Of a DNA stretch of 64,000 nucleotides, positions 62,118-64,000 are shown piece after piece. A program made the position numbers and the translations under genes. Location: positions 365,968 through 429,967 of the forward strand of contig JAXLXV010000009.1 of NCBI GenBank assembly GCA_046327745.1, written 5' to 3'. The notes beneath the pieces are model-generated. The model was not told where the DNA came from. It ran no database searches and saw nothing but the letters and a program-made list of their open reading frames with translations. Each line of letters starts with the position of its first letter. The first letter of the stretch is position 1. The stretch is from JABAQJ01 sp046327745. GTDB taxonomy: Bacteria; Gemmatimonadota; Gemmatimonadetes; Gemmatimonadales; Gemmatimonadaceae.

Positions 62118-63127
62118 CCGAAACGCAATGGCGCTTCCTGAAGGCGATCGCCGATCGGGTGCCGGGTGATCGGATTGTGGAGCTTCGGCTTTTCCCGACT
62201 ATCCGGCAGGGTGGCGCGGAGAGCGGGGTGGCCGTGGTGGCGGTCGAGGAGTTGGCCGCGGATGATGCAGCTGGCGGTGCGCCGGTCGATGTGCCGGAGG
62301 GTCGGCCGGAAGGGGTTGAGCCGGTGGTCCTCGAGGCTGGGGGAGCCGCTGAAGGCGTTGGAGCTGAGGAGTTGACAGCGGAGATGCCGGCGGACGAGGC
62401 AGCCGTGACGGCAGAAATGGCCTGGGGGGCCCCCCCCGCTGAAGAAGGTATCACGAACCTCCCCGACTCCGAGCACCATTTCATTTCCACTCCCACCGAA
62501 TCATCGCCACCCAATCCCACCGACCTCAGCGCCCTCGACGTCGAGGTGCCGCTCGTCGGGCACAACGTGTTAGCGCAACCGGCCTCTGTGCCCCTTGCCG
62601 ACGCTCCCGTCGATCCCGCTGACATCGCCGAGCAACAGATCCTGCCGCCCCTCGCCGACCGTGCGTTGGGGCCGACGGTGACAGATCCGGACACCTCATC
62701 TTCGGCAGAACCCGCACTCGCCAGCGACACTTCGCGAACCATCGCCGAACAGGAAGTCGCCCTGTCAGTCGACCTCGATGACTTGGAGCTGGAGCCGGTG
62801 GAAGGTGAGCCCATGCCATCCCTCGACGACATTCTGGACTTGGCAACGGCGTCCGCTGCAAACGAGAGCATCGCCCAGGCGGCCGCCCGCCAATTGCCTA
62901 AGCGTTACGCCGTTCTCGCGGCTCGCTATCGCCTCACGCTTAAGGGGCCGGATCGCGGGAAGTGGGATTTTGAAATCACCCACGAGGCGGACGCGCCGTT
63001 GGACACCGTGGAGCGTGTCGCCCGCGGCGTCGCGCGGCGCGCTGGGGATGCGGGCGACCCCGAATCGTTCTCTGCGCCGCAGCTGAGATCGACGCTCGCA
63101 CAGCCTTGGTGGAACAACGCGACGTAA
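62114..63127 (+). CDS. hypothetical acidic protein with a disordered middle
   Basis: A 337-residue protein. The first 50 residues (TETQWRFLKAIADRVPGDRIVELRLFPTIRQGGAESGVAVVAVEE) look folded; residues 50-250 are Ala/Glu/Asp/Pro-rich and low-complexity, so probably disordered; the last 80 (QAAARQLPKRYAVLAARYRLTLKGPDRGKWDFEITHEADAPLDTVERVARGVARR) are folded again. A run of G6C8 occurs at 62424-62437 inside the frame. The family is unknown. It is coupled to the LOR/SDH gene and overlaps the Fur-family gene. Confidence 0.65.
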   Translation: MTETQWRFLKAIADRVPGDRIVELRLFPTIRQGGAESGVAVVAVEELAADDAAGGAPVDVPEGRPEGVEPVVLEAGGAAEGVGAEELTAEMPADEAAVTAEMAWGAPPAEEGITNLPDSEHHFISTPTESSPPNPTDLSALDVEVPLVGHNVLAQPASVPLADAPVDPADIAEQQILPPLADRALGPTVTDPDTSSSAEPALASDTSRTIAEQEVALSVDLDDLELEPVEGEPMPSLDDILDLATASAANESIAQAAARQLPKRYAVLAARYRLTLKGPDRGKWDFEITHEADAPLDTVERVARGVARRAGDAGDPESFSAPQLRSTLAQPWWNNAT

Positions 63128-63558
63128 TCGCCGAATTCACACGATATCTCCGCGATCACAACCTCCCCGTTACGAACCAACGGGTCGCCATCGCGGAGGT
63201 TGTCCTGCATTCCGAGCAACATTGGTCGGCCGAAGACGTCCTGGCTGAGCTGCGCCGCACCGGAGCAGCAGCCGGTCAGGCCACCGTGTACCGAACGCTC
63301 GATCTGCTGGTGCGAAGTGGGCTGGCCGTGGAACGGGACTTTGGCGAAGGATTGAAGCGCTATGAGCCGGCTCGCGACATCCCGCACCACGAACACCTGT
63401 TGTGCACTGTCTGCGGTCGAGTCACGGAGTTTCGGGACGAGCGGCTCGAGCGTATGACCACCTTGGTGGCGACCGCCCATGGCTTCTCCCGGCTGCGGCA
63501 CCGGCTGGTCATCCACGGCGTGTGCCGCGACTGTCAGCAGGGACCCACTTCGCGGTAG
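63109..63558 (+). CDS. Fur-family transcriptional regulator
   Basis: A 149-residue metal- or peroxide-responsive repressor. The winged-helix part (DHNLPVTNQRVAIAEVVLHSEQHWSAEDVLAELRRTG, ATVYRTLDLLVRSGLAVERDF) is followed by the metal site PHHEHLLCTVCGRVTEF and the second CxxC (CRDC). Whether it is Fur, Zur, PerR or Mur-like cannot be decided. The start is GTG at 63109 (or TTG 63106), overlapping the previous gene by 19 bases. A CcdA-type gene follows nine bases later. Confidence 0.9.
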   Translation: MEQRDVIAEFTRYLRDHNLPVTNQRVAIAEVVLHSEQHWSAEDVLAELRRTGAAAGQATVYRTLDLLVRSGLAVERDFGEGLKRYEPARDIPHHEHLLCTVCGRVTEFRDERLERMTTLVATAHGFSRLRHRLVIHGVCRDCQQGPTSR

Positions 63559-63567
63559 ACTACACAG

Positions 63568-64000
63568 ATGCAAGAAACTGCCATCGGGCCCACCATCGCC
63601 TTCACTGCCGGGCTACTGTCGTTCCTGTCGCCTTGCGTGCTGCCTTTGATCCCCAGTTACATCACGTTCATCACGGGACTGTCCCTGGACGACGTGGGGA
63701 AGGCTCGTCGAGCGGCCCTGATACATGGCGTGCTCTTTGTACTCGGTTTCTCGTTGATCTTCCTGGCCTTGGGCGCCAGCGCGACGCTGCTTGGGCGCAT
63801 CCTGTTCACCAAGCGGGACTGGCTGGCCCGGATCGGCGGCGTCATCATCATCGTCTTCGGGTTGTACCTGCTCGGCATACTGAACATCGGGGCGTTCAGT
63901 CGCGAACGGCGGATGCACATCGCCGACAAGCCGGCCGGTTATCTGGGTACGGTGCTGGTGGGGATTGCGTTCGGCGCCGGCTGGACGCCGTGCATTGGTC
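63568..64000 (+). CDS. cytochrome c biogenesis protein CcdA-like, N-terminal part
   Basis: The gene runs off the right edge; 144 codons are visible. SFLSPCVLPLIPSYI and GWTPCIG are the two halves of the conserved membrane Cys pair of CcdA/DsbD-type thiol-disulfide transporters. Four hydrophobic segments are visible. It transfers reducing equivalents across the membrane for cytochrome c maturation or disulfide isomerisation. The ATG at 63568 is nine bases after the Fur-family gene, so the two are probably cotranscribed. Confidence 0.88.
   Translation, partial: MQETAIGPTIAFTAGLLSFLSPCVLPLIPSYITFITGLSLDDVGKARRAALIHGVLFVLGFSLIFLALGASATLLGRILFTKRDWLARIGGVIIIVFGLYLLGILNIGAFSRERRMHIADKPAGYLGTVLVGIAFGAGWTPCIG

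Overview
This window is a GC-rich (about 64% by eye), gene-dense chromosomal segment, mostly transcribed left to right. It contains no tRNA, rRNA, CRISPR array or insertion sequence that I could recognise. Gene content fits a Gram-negative-like soil or sediment bacterium, most probably a Gemmatimonadota (Gemmatimonas-like) species. The hints are a divergent EF-Tu, a glycine/arginine-rich extension on ribosomal protein S5, Tat-exported lipoproteins with HAF repeats and a MoxR/DUF58/DUF4175/DUF4159 operon. The phylum call is an inference; no 16S gene is present.

Layout. 1-820 is the end of a PlsB-like acyltransferase. 919-1862 is a strong sigma70-type promoter with rpsL-rpsG, closed by a Rho-independent terminator at about 1888-1925. 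2084-9460 is a lasso-peptide (RiPP) cluster: RRE protein B1, protease B2, cyclase C, a 53-residue precursor A, an internal terminator, an HPr-kinase-like kinase, an ABC exporter and a nucleotidyltransferase. It sits exactly where the str operon normally continues from rpsG to fusA. 9855-24908 is fusA, tuf and the S10 and spc ribosomal protein series ending in secY, followed by adk and map. The alpha-operon genes (infA, rpmJ, rpsM, rpsK, rpsD, rpoA, rplQ) do not follow.

26450-40669 is mixed metabolism and housekeeping: a short-chain dehydrogenase, a dicarboxylate/amino acid symporter, an acetyltransferase, FtcD and an inositol-phosphatase family protein on the minus strand, trpS-pilT-dapA-like, DUF456, two exported minus-strand proteins, purA, a YpdA-type thiol-disulfide reductase and glycyl-tRNA synthetase. 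40875-43949 holds a Rieske lipoprotein, another dehydrogenase and a HAF-repeat/thrombospondin-type-3 lipoprotein. 44023-54074 is a long, translationally coupled operon: a histidine-kinase-like protein without its phospho-acceptor His, a small unknown, a ubiquitin-like small protein, MoxR, DUF58, BatA-like, DUF4175-like, DUF4159, a membrane protein and an HDAC-family deacetylase. 54307-64000 has an orphan GvpL/F-like gene, a Ser/Thr kinase, a LACTB-like serine hydrolase, DoxX-like and DCC proteins, priA, a LOR/SDH (TIGR00300-type) enzyme, an acidic unknown, a Fur-family regulator and the start of a CcdA-type protein.

Most interesting signals: (1) the lasso cluster inside the split str operon, whose precursor has no acidic residue at ring positions 7-9 in the canonical cleavage register and ends in Ser, beside a kinase and a nucleotidyltransferase; (2) an octamer, CGTTAGGC, found 26 times on the two strands in different reading frames and in intergenic hairpins, about ten times more than base composition predicts; (3) EF-Tu with a rewritten switch I; (4) S5 with an RGG-box tail; (5) a pseudo-histidine kinase heading the MoxR operon; (6) a GvpL/F-like gene with no other gas-vesicle gene near it.
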